From the NCBI RefSeq assembly GCF_000772705.2, contig NZ_JSBW02000086.1:1-64000 (forward strand): DNA of 64,000 nt. Reading direction: 5' to 3'. How positions within the stretch are numbered: position 1 is the stretch's first letter; every line of letters starts with the position of its first letter. The notes beneath the pieces are model-generated. The model was not told the origin of the DNA. It searched no databases and saw only the letters and a program-made list of their open reading frames with translations. The DNA comes from Xanthomonas vasicola. GTDB lineage: Bacteria; Pseudomonadota; Gammaproteobacteria; Xanthomonadales; Xanthomonadaceae. Below, one piece after another: positions 51,627 through 63,119 of this stretch. The translations under genes and the position numbers were made by a program.

Positions 51627-52225
51627 CCGATGTTGCGCTGATCGATGCCGGCGGCGCCAATCTGGGCTCGGTGCGCTATGCATTGGAACGGTTGGGCGTT
51701 GAGGCACGCGTGGTGCGTGATGCGGCCGGCTTGCAGGGCGCGCAGCGGGTGATACTACCCGGTGTTGGCGCTGCGCCAGAGGCGATGTCGCGTTTACGCG
51801 CGCAGGGCTTGGTCGAGCCGTTGCGCGAGCTGCAGGTGCCGTTGATCGGTATCTGCTTAGGGATGCAGTTATTGTTCGAACATTCCGAAGAAGGCGATGT
51901 CGAGTGTCTGGGTCTGCTGTCGGGCATCGTGCGCCACATGACGCCCGCGCTTGGCATTCGGGTGCCGCATATGGGCTGGAATCAGCTGGTGACGATGCGC
52001 GAATCCGCATTGCTGGCTGGCCTGCTGGAGCGCGCCAGTGCCTACTTCGTGCATGGCTACGCTGCGCCGGTCACGCCCGACACGGTAGCCGCCTGCGATC
52101 ACGGCGGGTTGTTCACTGCCGTTGTGCAGAACGGCCTGCGCTGCGGCGCGCAATTCCACCCTGAGCGCTCTGCCGACACGGGTGCACGCATCCTGCGCAA
52201 TTTTCTTGAGATGAGCTTCCCATGA
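51623..52225 (+). CDS. hisH: Imidazole glycerol phosphate synthase, glutaminase subunit
   Basis: HisH releases ammonia from glutamine for HisF. The 200-residue class I amidotransferase has [11 protein letters not shown] (oxyanion region), nucleophile Cys78 in [30 protein letters not shown], and the His-Glu of [10 protein letters not shown]. It overlaps hisB and hisA by four bases. Confidence 0.95.
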   Translation: MTDVALIDAGGANLGSVRYALERLGVEARVVRDAAGLQGAQRVILPGVGAAPEAMSRLRAQGLVEPLRELQVPLIGICLGMQLLFEHSEEGDVECLGLLSGIVRHMTPALGIRVPHMGWNQLVTMRESALLAGLLERASAYFVHGYAAPVTPDTVAACDHGGLFTAVVQNGLRCGAQFHPERSADTGARILRNFLEMSFP

Positions 52226-52956
52226 GTTTCACGGTTTACCCGGCGCTGGATATCCGTAACGGCCGCGTGGTGCGCCTGCTGCAAGGCGATTACGCACGCG
52301 AAACGCAGTACGGCGACGACGTGCTGCCGCGCGCGCAGGCGTTTGCGGATGCCGGCGCACAGTGGATGCATCTGGTCGATCTGGATGCGGCGAAAGCGGG
52401 CGGCTACACACTGGCCACCACACTTGGCGAGATTGCGCGCACCACCGGCTTGCAGGTGCAGACCGGCGGTGGTGTGCGGTCGCGCGATGATGTAGCGCGC
52501 ATTCTGGGTGCGGGCGCCGCACGCGTGGTGATCGGCTCGTTGGCGGTACGCGACAGCGAGAGGGTGATTGGTTGGCTGCGGGAATTTGGTGCGGATCGCC
52601 TGACGATTGCACTAGACACGCGCCAGGATGCATCTGGCATCTGGCAGTTGCCAGTGCATGGCTGGACCGAAACCGCAGACGCCACGTTGGACCAGTTGGC
52701 GGTGCGTTACGCGCAGGCCGGTCTGCAACATCTTCTCTGCACCGACATTGCCCGCGATGGCATGTTGTCCGGCCCCAACATGGCGCTGTACAGGCACTTG
52801 CGTTCGCTGACGCCGCAGCTGCAGGTGCAGGTCTCCGGTGGCGCGCGCAGTCTGGCCGATGTCGCCGCTGCCAAGACCGCAGGTTGCGCCGGCATCGTGC
52901 TCGGCAAGGCATTGCTCGAAGGGCATCTGAATCTTAACCAGGCACTGGCATGCTGA
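52222..52956 (+). CDS. hisA: Phosphoribosylformimino-AICAR-phosphate isomerase
   Basis: HisA is the barrel isomerase that opens the ProFAR ring. The 244-residue product has [20 protein letters not shown] with the catalytic Asp, [28 protein letters not shown] (phosphate site) and [13 protein letters not shown] with the second Asp. It overlaps hisF by seven bases. Confidence 0.95.
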   Translation: MSFTVYPALDIRNGRVVRLLQGDYARETQYGDDVLPRAQAFADAGAQWMHLVDLDAAKAGGYTLATTLGEIARTTGLQVQTGGGVRSRDDVARILGAGAARVVIGSLAVRDSERVIGWLREFGADRLTIALDTRQDASGIWQLPVHGWTETADATLDQLAVRYAQAGLQHLLCTDIARDGMLSGPNMALYRHLRSLTPQLQVQVSGGARSLADVAAAKTAGCAGIVLGKALLEGHLNLNQALAC

Positions 52957-53726
52957 GCCGTCGCATCATTCCGTGCCTGGACGTGCGCGACGGCCGCGTG
53001 GTCAAGGGAGTCAAGTTCCGCGACCACATCGACATGGGCGATATCGTCGAGCTGGCATTGCGCTACCGCGCGCAGGGCGCCGACGAACTGGTGTTCTACG
53101 ACATTGGCGCCAGCCCTGAGGGGCGTTCGGTCGACTACACCTGGGTCGAACGGGTGGCGCGCTTGATCGATATCCCGTTCTGTGTCGCCGGAGGTATTGG
53201 CGATATGGAAACGGCGCGTGCGGTGCTACACGCCGGTGCCGACAAGATATCGATCAACTCGCCCGCGTTGGGCCGCCCGCAATTGATCTCCGAACTGGCC
53301 GATGCCTTCGGCGTGCAATGCGTGGTGGTCGGCATCGATTCGATTCGCGAGGACGATGGCGAGTGGCGCGTGCGCCGCTACACCGGCGATCCGAGCAAGA
53401 CCCAGGCGCTGCCGATGCGCACGCTGGATTGGGTGGCCGAAGCGCAGCGGCTGGGCGCAGGCGAAATCGTGCTCAATTGCATGGACAACGACGGCGTGCG
53501 CCGCGGATACGACATCGCTCAGCTGCGGCAGGTGCGCGCGTTATGCCGCGTGCCGTTGATCGCTTCCGGCGGTGCTGGCGAGATGCAGCACTTTGCCGAT
53601 GTGTTCGACCAGGCCGATGTGGATGGCGCACTGGCGGCCAGCGTATTTCATAGCGGTGCGATTCCGATTCCGGAACTCAAGCAATTCTTGCGCGCGCAAC
53701 AGATCGAGGTACGCGATGGGCAGTAA
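52950..53726 (+). CDS. hisF: Imidazole glycerol phosphate synthase, cyclase subunit
   Basis: HisF closes the imidazole ring with ammonia from HisH. The 258-residue barrel has [19 protein letters not shown] with Asp11-type catalytic residue, [30 protein letters not shown] with the second Asp, and [13 protein letters not shown]. It overlaps hisA by seven bases and hisIE by eleven. Confidence 0.95.
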   Translation: MLSRRIIPCLDVRDGRVVKGVKFRDHIDMGDIVELALRYRAQGADELVFYDIGASPEGRSVDYTWVERVARLIDIPFCVAGGIGDMETARAVLHAGADKISINSPALGRPQLISELADAFGVQCVVVGIDSIREDDGEWRVRRYTGDPSKTQALPMRTLDWVAEAQRLGAGEIVLNCMDNDGVRRGYDIAQLRQVRALCRVPLIASGGAGEMQHFADVFDQADVDGALAASVFHSGAIPIPELKQFLRAQQIEVRDGQ

Positions 53727-54336
53727 CGAAGTGGCAACGGGCGACGCGCTCGCTGCGCTGGATTGGAGCAAGGGCGAGGGCCTGTTGCCGGTGATCGTTC
53801 AGGACGCCGACAACCTGCGCGTGCTGATGCTGGGCTACATGAATGCCGAAGCGTTGGCAGTGACCCAGCAGCGCGGCGACGTCACCTTTTTCAGCCGCAG
53901 CAAGCAGCGCTTGTGGACCAAGGGCGAGAGCTCGGGAAACGTGTTGCGCGTGGTGTCGATCGAGACTGATTGCGATGCCGACACACTGCTGGTGCAGGCG
54001 CGCCCGCATGGGCCGACCTGTCATCTGGGCCGCACCAGCTGTTTTGCCAGTGCGCCCGGGCAGTTCCTGGGTAGCCTGGATGCGTTGGTGGCCGAGCGCG
54101 AGCGCGAACGCCCGCACGGTAGCTATACCACCAAGCTGTTCGAGCAAGGCATTCGCCGCATCGCGCAGAAGGTGGGCGAGGAGGGAGTGGAAACAGCGCT
54201 GGCTGGTGTAGTGCAGGGCGATGACGATTTGCTCGGCGAATCGGCCGATCTGCTGTATCACCTGATCGTGCTGCTGCACGCACGTGGGCTGGGTCTTGGC
54301 GATGCGGTCGCGTTGCTGGAATCGCGGCACAAGTAA
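53716..54336 (+). CDS. hisI: Bifunctional phosphoribosyl-AMP cyclohydrolase / phosphoribosyl-ATP diphosphatase
   Basis: HisIE performs steps 2 and 3 of histidine synthesis. The N-terminal cyclohydrolase (residues 1-115) shows [29 protein letters not shown], and metal-binding cysteines in [10 protein letters not shown] and [12 protein letters not shown]. The C-terminal pyrophosphohydrolase (residues 118-206) has [19 protein letters not shown], the metal-binding Glu cluster. It ends the his operon; a REP-like hairpin follows. Confidence 0.95.
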   Translation: MGSNEVATGDALAALDWSKGEGLLPVIVQDADNLRVLMLGYMNAEALAVTQQRGDVTFFSRSKQRLWTKGESSGNVLRVVSIETDCDADTLLVQARPHGPTCHLGRTSCFASAPGQFLGSLDALVAERERERPHGSYTTKLFEQGIRRIAQKVGEEGVETALAGVVQGDDDLLGESADLLYHLIVLLHARGLGLGDAVALLESRHK

Positions 54337-54340
54337 CTGG

Positions 54341-54412
54341 GTCGTATAGGAGCGCACCTGGGCGAGCCGGGGCGTTCCCAATAATGCCCGTCGCGCCCGG
54401 GTGCGATCGTAC
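54341..54412 (+). repeat. REP-like palindrome after the his operon
   Basis: Arms containing CGCACCTGGGCG (54354-54364) and CGCCCGGGTGCG (about 54394-54405) form a long imperfect hairpin with outer pairing of GTCGTA and TCGTAC. The AGGAGCGCACCTG left arm is a frequent Xanthomonas intergenic repeat (family knowledge). It probably ends or stabilises the his mRNA. Confidence 0.6.
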
Positions 54413-54507
54413 GGATGTGTGTCGCCATGTCTTCCGACCTTCGTACGCGCGCTGTGCGCGTCGCGATGGCATGTACAATTTCCGCTGGTCTTCGCGCGGG
54501 AAAATGC

Positions 54508-56094
54508 ATGCAACCTCGCTTCGTTTTGTTGGCACTGGGCCTGCTCGCGGGAAGCGCATACGCGCGCGACACCACGGTCGATGGCGTCGTCTATGAAGAG
54601 CGCGACGGGCGCGACGGCCGCAGCGCCGATGAGCCGGGCATTGCCGATGTGGCTGTCTCAAATGGCGAGCAAATCGTGCGCACCGATGCGCAGGGCCGCT
54701 ACCGCCTGCCGGTGCGCGATGGGCAGACGGTATTCGTGATCAAACCGGGCGACCGCCGCTTTGTGCCAGCCGCCGACGGCTTGCCGGCGTTTTGGCGCCA
54801 CTACGAACCCAGCGGTTCTGCAAAACACAAATACCCCGCTATTGCAGCAACCGGCCGCAGCACGGGTAACTGGGATTTCGCGTTGACGCCGCGCGCCAGC
54901 ATCGCGGCCGATGGTTTTCAGATGCTGGTGTTTGCCGACAGCCAGACCGCCAGCCTTGCCGACGTTGGCTACTACCAGCGCGATATTGTGGCACCGATCA
55001 TCGGCAAGACCACGGCGCGGCTGGGCACGACGCTGGGCGATATTGTCAGCGACGATCTGAGCCTGTATCCGGCCTTGAACAAGGTCACCATGCAGCTGGG
55101 CGTGCCGTGGTTCCATGTGCCGGGCAATCACGATCTCAACCTGGACGCGCACGACGATGCGCAGTCGCTCGACAGCTGGCACGCGGTTTACGGCCCCGAT
55201 ACCTACGCGGTGGAAGAAGCCAACGCCAGCTTCGTGTTTCTGGACGATGTGATCTACACGCCCGGCGGTAAACAGGCCTATATCGGTGGCCTGCGCGATG
55301 ATCAATTCGCGTTCCTGCAGAATTATCTGGCGCAGCTGCCACGCGACCGGCTATTGGTGCTGGGCATGCATATCCACCTGTTCGATGCAGTGCCGGGGCA
55401 GGAAACCTTTCGGCACGTCGATCGCCGCCGCCTGTTCGCATTGCTGAAAGAGTTTCCGCATGTGTTGGTGCTCAGTGGCCATAGCCATACCCAGCGCCAG
55501 GTGGAGCATGGTGCGGACGAAGGCTGGCAGGGCGCACGCCCGCTGCACGAATACAACGTGGGCGCGGCTTGCGGTGCGTTCTGGTCGGGTGCCAAGGACG
55601 CCGACGGCATTCCGGATGCGACCATGAGCGACGGCACTCCCAATGGCTATGCGGTGCTGCAGGTTGCCCCCAGCGGCGACTACACGCTGGCCTATCACGC
55701 CGCGCGCGCGGCCGATGATGCGCAGTTGCTGCTGCATGCGCCCAAGGTGCTGCGCAAAGGTGCGTATGCGGCGTGGGGCATCTACGCCAATGTGTTCATG
55801 GGCCAGGCCGACACCGTCGTTGAGATGCGCATCGACAACGGCGCCTGGCAGCCGATGAAGCGCGTAGAGCGCGCCGATCCGCGCGTGCTGGCAGAGAACG
55901 TGCGCGACGATGCGGCCGATGCGCTGCGCGGTTACGATCGCTCGCCGGAGGCCACGCCGTCGACGCATCTCTGGCGCGGCGCATTGCCGACCACCCTGGC
56001 AGTGGGCGAGCACACCGTCGAGGTGCGTGCGACTCTGCCGACCGGGCAGTACAACGCTAGCAAGGTATATCGCCTGCAAACTGCTGAGCCGTAA
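54508..56094 (+). CDS. Secreted calcineurin-like metallophosphoesterase
   Basis: A 528-residue exported phosphoesterase. Start ATG 54508 gives a signal peptide, MQPRFVLLALGLLAGSAYA; the upstream ATG 54415 would bury it. About 95 residues of a beta domain (DTTVDGVVYEERDGRDG, resembling carboxypeptidase regulatory folds) come first. The catalytic domain shows MLVFADSQ, VPGNHDLNLD, LGMHIHLF and LSGHSHTQRQ, all metal ligands. A C-terminal domain of about 160 residues follows, as in PF16370-type proteins. The substrate, perhaps a phosphodiester nutrient, is unknown. It is closed by the terminator at 56387. Confidence 0.85.
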   Translation: MQPRFVLLALGLLAGSAYARDTTVDGVVYEERDGRDGRSADEPGIADVAVSNGEQIVRTDAQGRYRLPVRDGQTVFVIKPGDRRFVPAADGLPAFWRHYEPSGSAKHKYPAIAATGRSTGNWDFALTPRASIAADGFQMLVFADSQTASLADVGYYQRDIVAPIIGKTTARLGTTLGDIVSDDLSLYPALNKVTMQLGVPWFHVPGNHDLNLDAHDDAQSLDSWHAVYGPDTYAVEEANASFVFLDDVIYTPGGKQAYIGGLRDDQFAFLQNYLAQLPRDRLLVLGMHIHLFDAVPGQETFRHVDRRRLFALLKEFPHVLVLSGHSHTQRQVEHGADEGWQGARPLHEYNVGAACGAFWSGAKDADGIPDATMSDGTPNGYAVLQVAPSGDYTLAYHAARAADDAQLLLHAPKVLRKGAYAAWGIYANVFMGQADTVVEMRIDNGAWQPMKRVERADPRVLAENVRDDAADALRGYDRSPEATPSTHLWRGALPTTLAVGEHTVEVRATLPTGQYNASKVYRLQTAEP

Positions 56095-56386
56095 GGCACA
56101 TAACAGCGATGGTCGCCTAATGCCCTTCTTCCACCGGAAGAAGCTGCCGTGAAGGGGCGGATAAGGGTGCACGCAATGCTGACATCATCCAACCCCTCGG
56201 GCACCTCGCGCCAATGAGAATCTAGAGCACGCCAAACGATTGCTCGTTACGTTGTAGCCGCTCTTGTTGCAGCGGCAGTGGGCCGTGTCTTGGTGATATC
56301 CAGCACGGGCTGATGCGTTGCTGCGGCCTCGCAGCGTTAACGCATTACGTCGGATGCGACGCTTCCTCCCGATCGCCACACACACA

Positions 56387-56412
56387 AACGCCTCCACAAG
56401 GGAGGCGTTTTG
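56387..56412. terminator. Bidirectional terminator
   Basis: CGCCTCC and GGAGGCG form the stem. TTTT follows on the plus strand and AAA precedes it, giving T residues on the minus strand too. It lies 290 bases after the phosphoesterase gene and 130 bases beyond the end of the convergent C13 peptidase gene. Confidence 0.75.
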
Positions 56413-56546
56413 GGATCCGGGCTGGCAGGCGTTGGCGCGCTGGCGAAGATCGGTGCTGGCTGGCGAGTTGCTGGCTGGCCGGGCGAGTCTAGCGATACCG
56501 CGCCGATGTTGACGAAATGAGAATTAGTCGCAGAAATTCACTGTGG

Positions 56547-57623
56547 TTATCGAGTGGATGCGGCAGGCACGCGTGGCGGCCTGGACGGCGAGCTCTCTGC
56601 TTCCGCTGCCTTTGAGCGCTTCGCATCATCTACCGCTGCATCGGTCGGTTGGGTGACTGAATCGACGTCCGGGTCAGCGTCAGCATCCACGTCCACAGGC
56701 GGATACGGGTACGCAACCGCCGGCCCGAGATGCACGCCCGCGCGCCAACGTGCCAGTACCGGCGCGATGCGTTTGCCCAGCGACTGCTGCGGCAACGACG
56801 GCAACTCGCCTTCCTGTTGCTCGCGTGCGGTGATGGCGGCTTTGGCGATTTCGAATGCGGCCAGCGGGTCGTCGCTCTGGTTCATCGCATCGATCAACCA
56901 CGCCTGCCCGAAGTAGGTGGCGTTGGACGTGTTGCCGCAGCCAAACGAGGGCCGGTCGGCACGCGCGGCGGTGAGGATCAACGTCTGCGGCGAGCGCAGC
57001 GCGGGAATAAAGCCGCCCGAATAGCAGGCCGACAACACGATGATGCGCTTGTCGATGCCTGCATCGTCCAGCGCCGCACGCAGATCCTGCGGGCTGATGA
57101 AATCCTCTTCTTTGGCGTCCACCTGCACGTACAGGTTGTGGTCTTCGGTACCGTGGGTGGTGACGAACAGCAGCAGCGCATCTTCCTTGCGATCCATGCG
57201 CTTGCCGATCGCAGCCAGCGTGTCGTACAGATTGTCGTAGGTCGCCAACGGCGCGTACGGATGCTCGCCCAGGTTGTCCGGGTTGTTGACCAAGGTGACC
57301 ACGCGCCCACGCGCATCGAAACGCTGCTCGAACAGCTGCTTGAGGTACAGCGTCTCGTTGCGAAACACATCGTCGCTGGCGTCGCCAGCAAAGCCGACCA
57401 CGTATAGATCGGTGAGGCCAGGGCGCTGCGGCTGCAGTGCTTTCAATGCGTGCGCAAGCGCGGCCTGATCGACCGGATCCACCGCGTCCTGGCTCGCTGC
57501 GGCCTGCGCCGGCAATGCAGCTCCGGCATCCGAATGGCAGCCGGCAATCAGCGCAACGACAACGATCAGCAGCGAGAATCGCCGCAACAAGGCACTCGGT
57601 CCAAAGGGAAAATGCAGCGACAT
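56547..57623 (-). CDS. Lipoprotein of the C13 (legumain/caspase-fold) peptidase family
   Basis: A 358-residue protein with a lipoprotein signal (hydrophobic core and lipobox VALIAGC, cysteine at about 29). Residues 75-260 form a caspase-like fold: YVVGFAGDASDDVFRNE, then the His of FVTTHGTEDHNLY and the Cys of IIVLSACYSGGFIPAL give the catalytic dyad of clan CD, family C13 (legumain, GPI8). RPSFGCGNTSNATYFG follows. The tail (last 60 residues) is Pro- and Asp-rich and disordered. C13 enzymes cut after Asn or Asp; a bacterial substrate is unknown. It is monocistronic. Confidence 0.8.
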   Translation of the reverse strand: MSLHFPFGPSALLRRFSLLIVVVALIAGCHSDAGAALPAQAAASQDAVDPVDQAALAHALKALQPQRPGLTDLYVVGFAGDASDDVFRNETLYLKQLFEQRFDARGRVVTLVNNPDNLGEHPYAPLATYDNLYDTLAAIGKRMDRKEDALLLFVTTHGTEDHNLYVQVDAKEEDFISPQDLRAALDDAGIDKRIIVLSACYSGGFIPALRSPQTLILTAARADRPSFGCGNTSNATYFGQAWLIDAMNQSDDPLAAFEIAKAAITAREQQEGELPSLPQQSLGKRIAPVLARWRAGVHLGPAVAYPYPPVDVDADADPDVDSVTQPTDAAVDDAKRSKAAEAESSPSRPPRVPAASTR

Positions 57624-57961
57624 GAAAAACGCCGAGAGCTAGGGAGACGGGGTGAGCAGCTGCGCGCGGTGATTGCAACGCAGACCAGCATCCCGTCAGG
57701 GAGATGCAGATAACGCGTGTGTCGCCGCAACGTACCACCGGCTCACGTAGCGCCAAGATTAGTTAACACAACGACTAAGCGAACAGTTACGCAGCCGTCA
57801 TGCGGGCGAGGTCGGCGCTCGCCGCGGCGCACACCACGCGTACGCTGCGGCTTCTCCACGCCGTCCACGTCCACCTGACGACTGCACGCCACGTTTTAGT
57901 AACCTAGACAAACATCGACCGCGTTCACCAACAGGGAGCGCGGTCGCCTGGCCAAGCGTGC
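57624..57961. other. Intergenic region with a degenerate copy of the dispersed element
   Basis: The 338 bases between the C13 gene and mtnC hold no gene. At about 57818-57900 lies a diverged copy of the element at 19371 and 26822 (GCAGCCG..GCGGGCG, CGCCGTCCACGT, CTGACGACTGCACGC shared). Near 57765-57790 the sequence is AT-rich and could hold the promoter of the C13 gene. Confidence 0.4.
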
Positions 57962-59229
<1,268 letters not shown>

Positions 59230-59264
59230 GGCGGTCTGGCTCACGAATGGGGGACAGGCAATAC

Positions 59265-59918
59265 TCAGCGCGTGCCGCGCAGTTTCAGCAGTTCGAGTTC
59301 GCAATGCAGCAGGAATTCGAACGCTTCCAGATGACGACGTGCCTCGGCCATGTTGCGGCCCCAGGCATACAGACCGTGTCCTTCGATGAGATACCCCCAC
59401 ATGCTCCGTTTGTCCAGCAAGGCTTCGACCTGCGCGGCCAGCACCTGCATGTCCTGGGTGTTGGCGAACACCGGCACCTCCACCGCAGTTTCATGGGTGG
59501 TGTTGCCTTCGAATGCCTTGAGCAGTTCGTAGCCTTCCAGCCGGATCACGCCGCTGCCTGCATACAGGCGCGAGGCAACCGTCTGCACCGGCGAGTGCGT
59601 ATGCAGCACGCAACCGATCTCCGGAAACCGGCGATACAGCTGGGTGTGCAGCAGGGTCTCGGCAGACGGGCGCAACGGGCGGCCAACGGCCAAACCGTCG
59701 AAGTCCACCACCATGATGTCTTCTTCGACCAAGCGACCCTTGTCGCGGCCGGAGACGGTAATGGCGGCGTGCTGTTCGTCCAGACGATGAGAAAAGTTGC
59801 TGCTGGTCGCAGGTGTCCAGCCGGCATGCGCCAGCTCTCGGATATTGGCGATCAGCACGTGCGCCAGTTCGTGCAGACGCGCGGCGCTATAGGGCAGGGG
59901 GGCAGTAGTCGCATTCAT
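59265..59918 (-). CDS. mtnB: Methylthioribulose-1-phosphate dehydratase
   Basis: MtnB dehydrates methylthioribulose-1-phosphate in methionine salvage. The 217-residue class II aldolase-fold protein has SSNFSHRLD, the zinc ligands in [10 protein letters not shown] and [11 protein letters not shown], and the Glu-rich [17 protein letters not shown] end. It is the first gene of the mtnBDC set; mtnA and mtnK are not in the window. A riboswitch was looked for upstream and not seen. Confidence 0.93.
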   Translation of the reverse strand: MNATTAPLPYSAARLHELAHVLIANIRELAHAGWTPATSSNFSHRLDEQHAAITVSGRDKGRLVEEDIMVVDFDGLAVGRPLRPSAETLLHTQLYRRFPEIGCVLHTHSPVQTVASRLYAGSGVIRLEGYELLKAFEGNTTHETAVEVPVFANTQDMQVLAAQVEALLDKRSMWGYLIEGHGLYAWGRNMAEARRHLEAFEFLLHCELELLKLRGTR

Positions 59919-60007
59919 GGACCTATTCTACTGCGCCCCCGGTGTACGGGCAGGTGCAGCGCAGCAGGTCGTTTCCTGCCGCGCCGGACCGCAGACCATG
60001 CGGCGGC

Positions 60008-61438
60008 TCAGCGGCCGTCGCGCAGACGGCTGTGGCGGTAGCCGTAGCCGAAGTAGATCACCAGGCCCACCAGCGTCCACAGGCCCATCAGCATCCAGTT
60101 GTGCAGCGTCATCGCCGACAGCAGCGCAAGACAGCTCAACACGCCAGCACTGCAAATCAACCAGGCGGCCGGCATGCGGAACGGACGCGGCAGTTCCGGG
60201 TGGGTGCGACGCAGGATCAACACGCCGGCGCAGACCGCCGCGAAGGCGATCAGCGTTCCCATCGACGTCAGCTCGCCTAGCACATCCAGCGGGAAGACCG
60301 CTGCCAGCAGCGCGATGCCCACACCGGTGATGACGGTATTGATATGCGGGGTGCGGTACTTGGGATGGATGCGGGTGAAGATCGACGGCAGCAGCCCGTC
60401 GCGCGCGATGATCATGAAGATGCGCGGCTGCCCGATGATCATCACCAGCACCACCGACGACAAGCCGATCAACGCACCCACTTCCACGATCACGCGCAGC
60501 CAGGCCAACTGCGGATGCGCTGCGACCGCGGTCACCACCGGTTCGTCGGTGCCGAGCAAGGTATACGGCAGCAACCCGGTCATCACCGCCGCCATGGAGA
60601 TGTAGAGCACGGTGCAGATCACCAGCGACAGGATCATGCCGATCGGCAGATCGCGTTGCGGGCGGTGCGATTCCTGCGCCGCCACCGACACCGCTTCGAA
60701 GCCGATATAGGCAAAGAACACCATCGCCGCGCCGCGCAGCACGCCTTCCATGCCGTATTTGCCGGGGCCTTCGTTGGCCGGAATGAATGGGTGCCAATTG
60801 GCCGTGTCCACGTATTTCCAGCCCACTGCGATCACCAGCACAATCAGGCCGGTCTTGAGGATCACCATGGCCATATTCATCGCCGACGACTTGCGGATGC
60901 CGACATAGCAGAGCCAGGTCAGCAGCAGCACGATGCTGGCCGCAGGCAGGTTGGCGATCGCGCCGGTGGGTTGCAGCTTGCCGTCGAGCGGCGCGCTGAC
61001 GAACGCGGCCGGCAGGTGGATGCCGAAGTGTTCGAGCAGGCTCAGGAAATAGCCGGTCCAGCTCACCGCCACTGCCGAGGCAGACATGCCGTATTCCAGC
61101 ACCAGCATCCAGCCGATAAACCACGCAGCCAGCTCGCCGAAGGTGGCGTAGGTGTAGCTGTAGGCGCTGCCGGAGACAGGCACCATCGCGGCGAATTCGG
61201 CGTAGGCCATTGCGCAGAACGCGCAGCACACAGCCGCAAGCAAAAACGAGAGCATGATCGCCGGGCCGGCATGGTCGGCCGCAGCCTGGCCGGTGATGAC
61301 GAAAATACCGCCGCCGATCACTGCGCCGATGCCCAGGGCGGTCAGCCCCCAGGGGCCGAGCGCGCGTTGCAGGCCCAGCCCGTCGGCCGCCTCATGGCTG
61401 GCGTGCGGGTGTTTGGTGGCCCAAAGTTGTTTGAACAT
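60008..61438 (-). CDS. APC-family amino acid permease (first of a tandem pair)
   Basis: A 476-residue permease with about 12-14 helices. GIGAVIGGGIFVITGQAAADHAGPAIMLSF and SGSAYSYTYATFGELAAWFIGWMLVLEY are hallmarks of the cationic amino acid transporter (CAT/YhdG-like) branch of the APC superfamily, and FFAYIGFEAVSVAAQESHRPQRDLP is its conserved mid-region. It is a clear paralogue of the gene at 61515, about half identical by eye, in the same orientation and 76 bases downstream. The substrate is probably an amino acid. Confidence 0.87.
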   Translation of the reverse strand: MFKQLWATKHPHASHEAADGLGLQRALGPWGLTALGIGAVIGGGIFVITGQAAADHAGPAIMLSFLLAAVCCAFCAMAYAEFAAMVPVSGSAYSYTYATFGELAAWFIGWMLVLEYGMSASAVAVSWTGYFLSLLEHFGIHLPAAFVSAPLDGKLQPTGAIANLPAASIVLLLTWLCYVGIRKSSAMNMAMVILKTGLIVLVIAVGWKYVDTANWHPFIPANEGPGKYGMEGVLRGAAMVFFAYIGFEAVSVAAQESHRPQRDLPIGMILSLVICTVLYISMAAVMTGLLPYTLLGTDEPVVTAVAAHPQLAWLRVIVEVGALIGLSSVVLVMIIGQPRIFMIIARDGLLPSIFTRIHPKYRTPHINTVITGVGIALLAAVFPLDVLGELTSMGTLIAFAAVCAGVLILRRTHPELPRPFRMPAAWLICSAGVLSCLALLSAMTLHNWMLMGLWTLVGLVIYFGYGYRHSRLRDGR

Positions 61439-61514
61439 GAAGCGGTTCCGGCTTGGCGCTAAGCGCGATCATTTAACAAGAAGACCAGCGTCGCGCGCCG
61501 GTCTTGAGAGAAGG

Positions 61515-62996
61515 TTAGGCCTGTTTCGCGAGGCGACTGTGGTGGATGCCGTAGCCGAAGTAGATACACAGGCCAATCACGGTCCAGCCCACAAACACCT
61601 TCCAGTGTTCCTGGAACGCCTGGAAGAACAGGAATAGGCAGGCCAGCGCGCCCAATGGGCAGATCACCATCGCCAGCGGCACCCGGAACGGGCGCGGCAG
61701 ATCGGGCTTGGTGAAACGCAGCACCATCACCCCGGCGCACACAGTGGCGAAGGCGAGCAGGGTGCCCATCGAGACGAGTTCGCCCAGCACGTTCAACGGG
61801 ATCACTCCTGCCAGCAGCGCGGCAACCACGCCGACGAAAAGCGTGCCGACGTATGGCGTACGGAATTTCGGGTGCACCTTGCCGAACAGCTTGGGCATCA
61901 ACCCATCCTTGGCCATGGTGTAGAAAATGCGTGGCTGCGCCATCAGCATTACCAGCACCACCGAGGACAAACCGGCGATTGCCCCAATTTCCACCGCAGT
62001 CTTCAGCCAGGTCAGTTGCGGGTGGGCTTCCAGCGCGGTGGCCACCGGCTTGGCGGTGCCCAACTGGGTGTAGGGCAGCAAGCCAGTCAACACCGCGCAG
62101 ACGATGATGTAGATGACGGTGCAAATGGCCAGCGACACCAGGATGCCAATTGGCATGTTCTTCTGCGGATCCTTGGTTTCGCCGGCGGAGGTCGAGACCG
62201 CGTCGAAGCCAATGTAGGAGAAGAACACGATGGACGCGGCACGGAACACCCCGTCCCAGCCGAACTGGCCCGGACCGGTGTTTTCCGGGACGAAGGGGTG
62301 CCAATTCGCCGGGTCGATATAGGAAATGCCGAAACCAACGAACAGGCAGATCACCACGACCTTGATCGCTACCACAATCGCATTAGCAAACGCCGACTGG
62401 GTGACGCCGATGTAGCACAGGATGCTCACTGCGCCGACGATCAGCACCGCCGGCAGGTTGACCAGATTCCCGGAACTGACGAAGCCATGTCCGTCCCAGG
62501 CAAGCGGCGCACCCGCCAACTCTGCGGGGAATGGCAGCCCCAGGGTGCCAGTGATGAAGCTGATCAGGTAGGCAGACCAGCCCACTGCAACACTGGAGCC
62601 GGCGAACAGGTATTCCAGCACCAGACACCAGCCGATGAACCAGGCGATGCCTTCGCCCAGCGTGGCGTATGAATACGAATAGGCGCTGCCGGAGACCGGC
62701 ATCATTGCGGCGAATTCGGCGTAGCACAGGCCCGCAAAGGCGCAGGCGATACCGGCAAACACGAACGACAGCATCACTGCGGGGCCGGCGTGATTGGCCG
62801 CAGCCTGGCCGGTCAGCACGAAAATGCCGGCGCCGATCACCGCGCCGATGCCGAGCATGATCAGGTGCTTGGCTGTGAGGGTCCGTTGTAGCGTGGCTTC
62901 GCCTCGCAGGCTGCCTTCGACCGGTTCGCCCGCATCGACATGGCCCGCGGGTTCGATCGGTTTGACCCTCAACAGAGACTTCAGCATTCGGTACAT
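61515..62996 (-). CDS. APC-family amino acid permease (second of a tandem pair)
   Basis: A 493-residue permease of the same branch as its neighbour: [75 protein letters not shown]. It has an extra cytoplasmic N-terminus of about 40 residues. The two genes arose by tandem duplication and may transport different amino acids. The start ATG 62996 precedes the divergent Nudix gene by about 120 bases. Confidence 0.87.
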   Translation of the reverse strand: MYRMLKSLLRVKPIEPAGHVDAGEPVEGSLRGEATLQRTLTAKHLIMLGIGAVIGAGIFVLTGQAAANHAGPAVMLSFVFAGIACAFAGLCYAEFAAMMPVSGSAYSYSYATLGEGIAWFIGWCLVLEYLFAGSSVAVGWSAYLISFITGTLGLPFPAELAGAPLAWDGHGFVSSGNLVNLPAVLIVGAVSILCYIGVTQSAFANAIVVAIKVVVICLFVGFGISYIDPANWHPFVPENTGPGQFGWDGVFRAASIVFFSYIGFDAVSTSAGETKDPQKNMPIGILVSLAICTVIYIIVCAVLTGLLPYTQLGTAKPVATALEAHPQLTWLKTAVEIGAIAGLSSVVLVMLMAQPRIFYTMAKDGLMPKLFGKVHPKFRTPYVGTLFVGVVAALLAGVIPLNVLGELVSMGTLLAFATVCAGVMVLRFTKPDLPRPFRVPLAMVICPLGALACLFLFFQAFQEHWKVFVGWTVIGLCIYFGYGIHHSRLAKQA

Positions 62997-63119
62997 CCCT
63001 AAGTGGCAAAGCTAGGCGCAGACGCCCGGACGAAGGTGGTGTGGCGCATCCCGGCGGGACAGGCAAGCGGCCTACCTTGCCAAAGCTACACGCTCACGAC
63101 AAGCACGTACGCAGCATGA

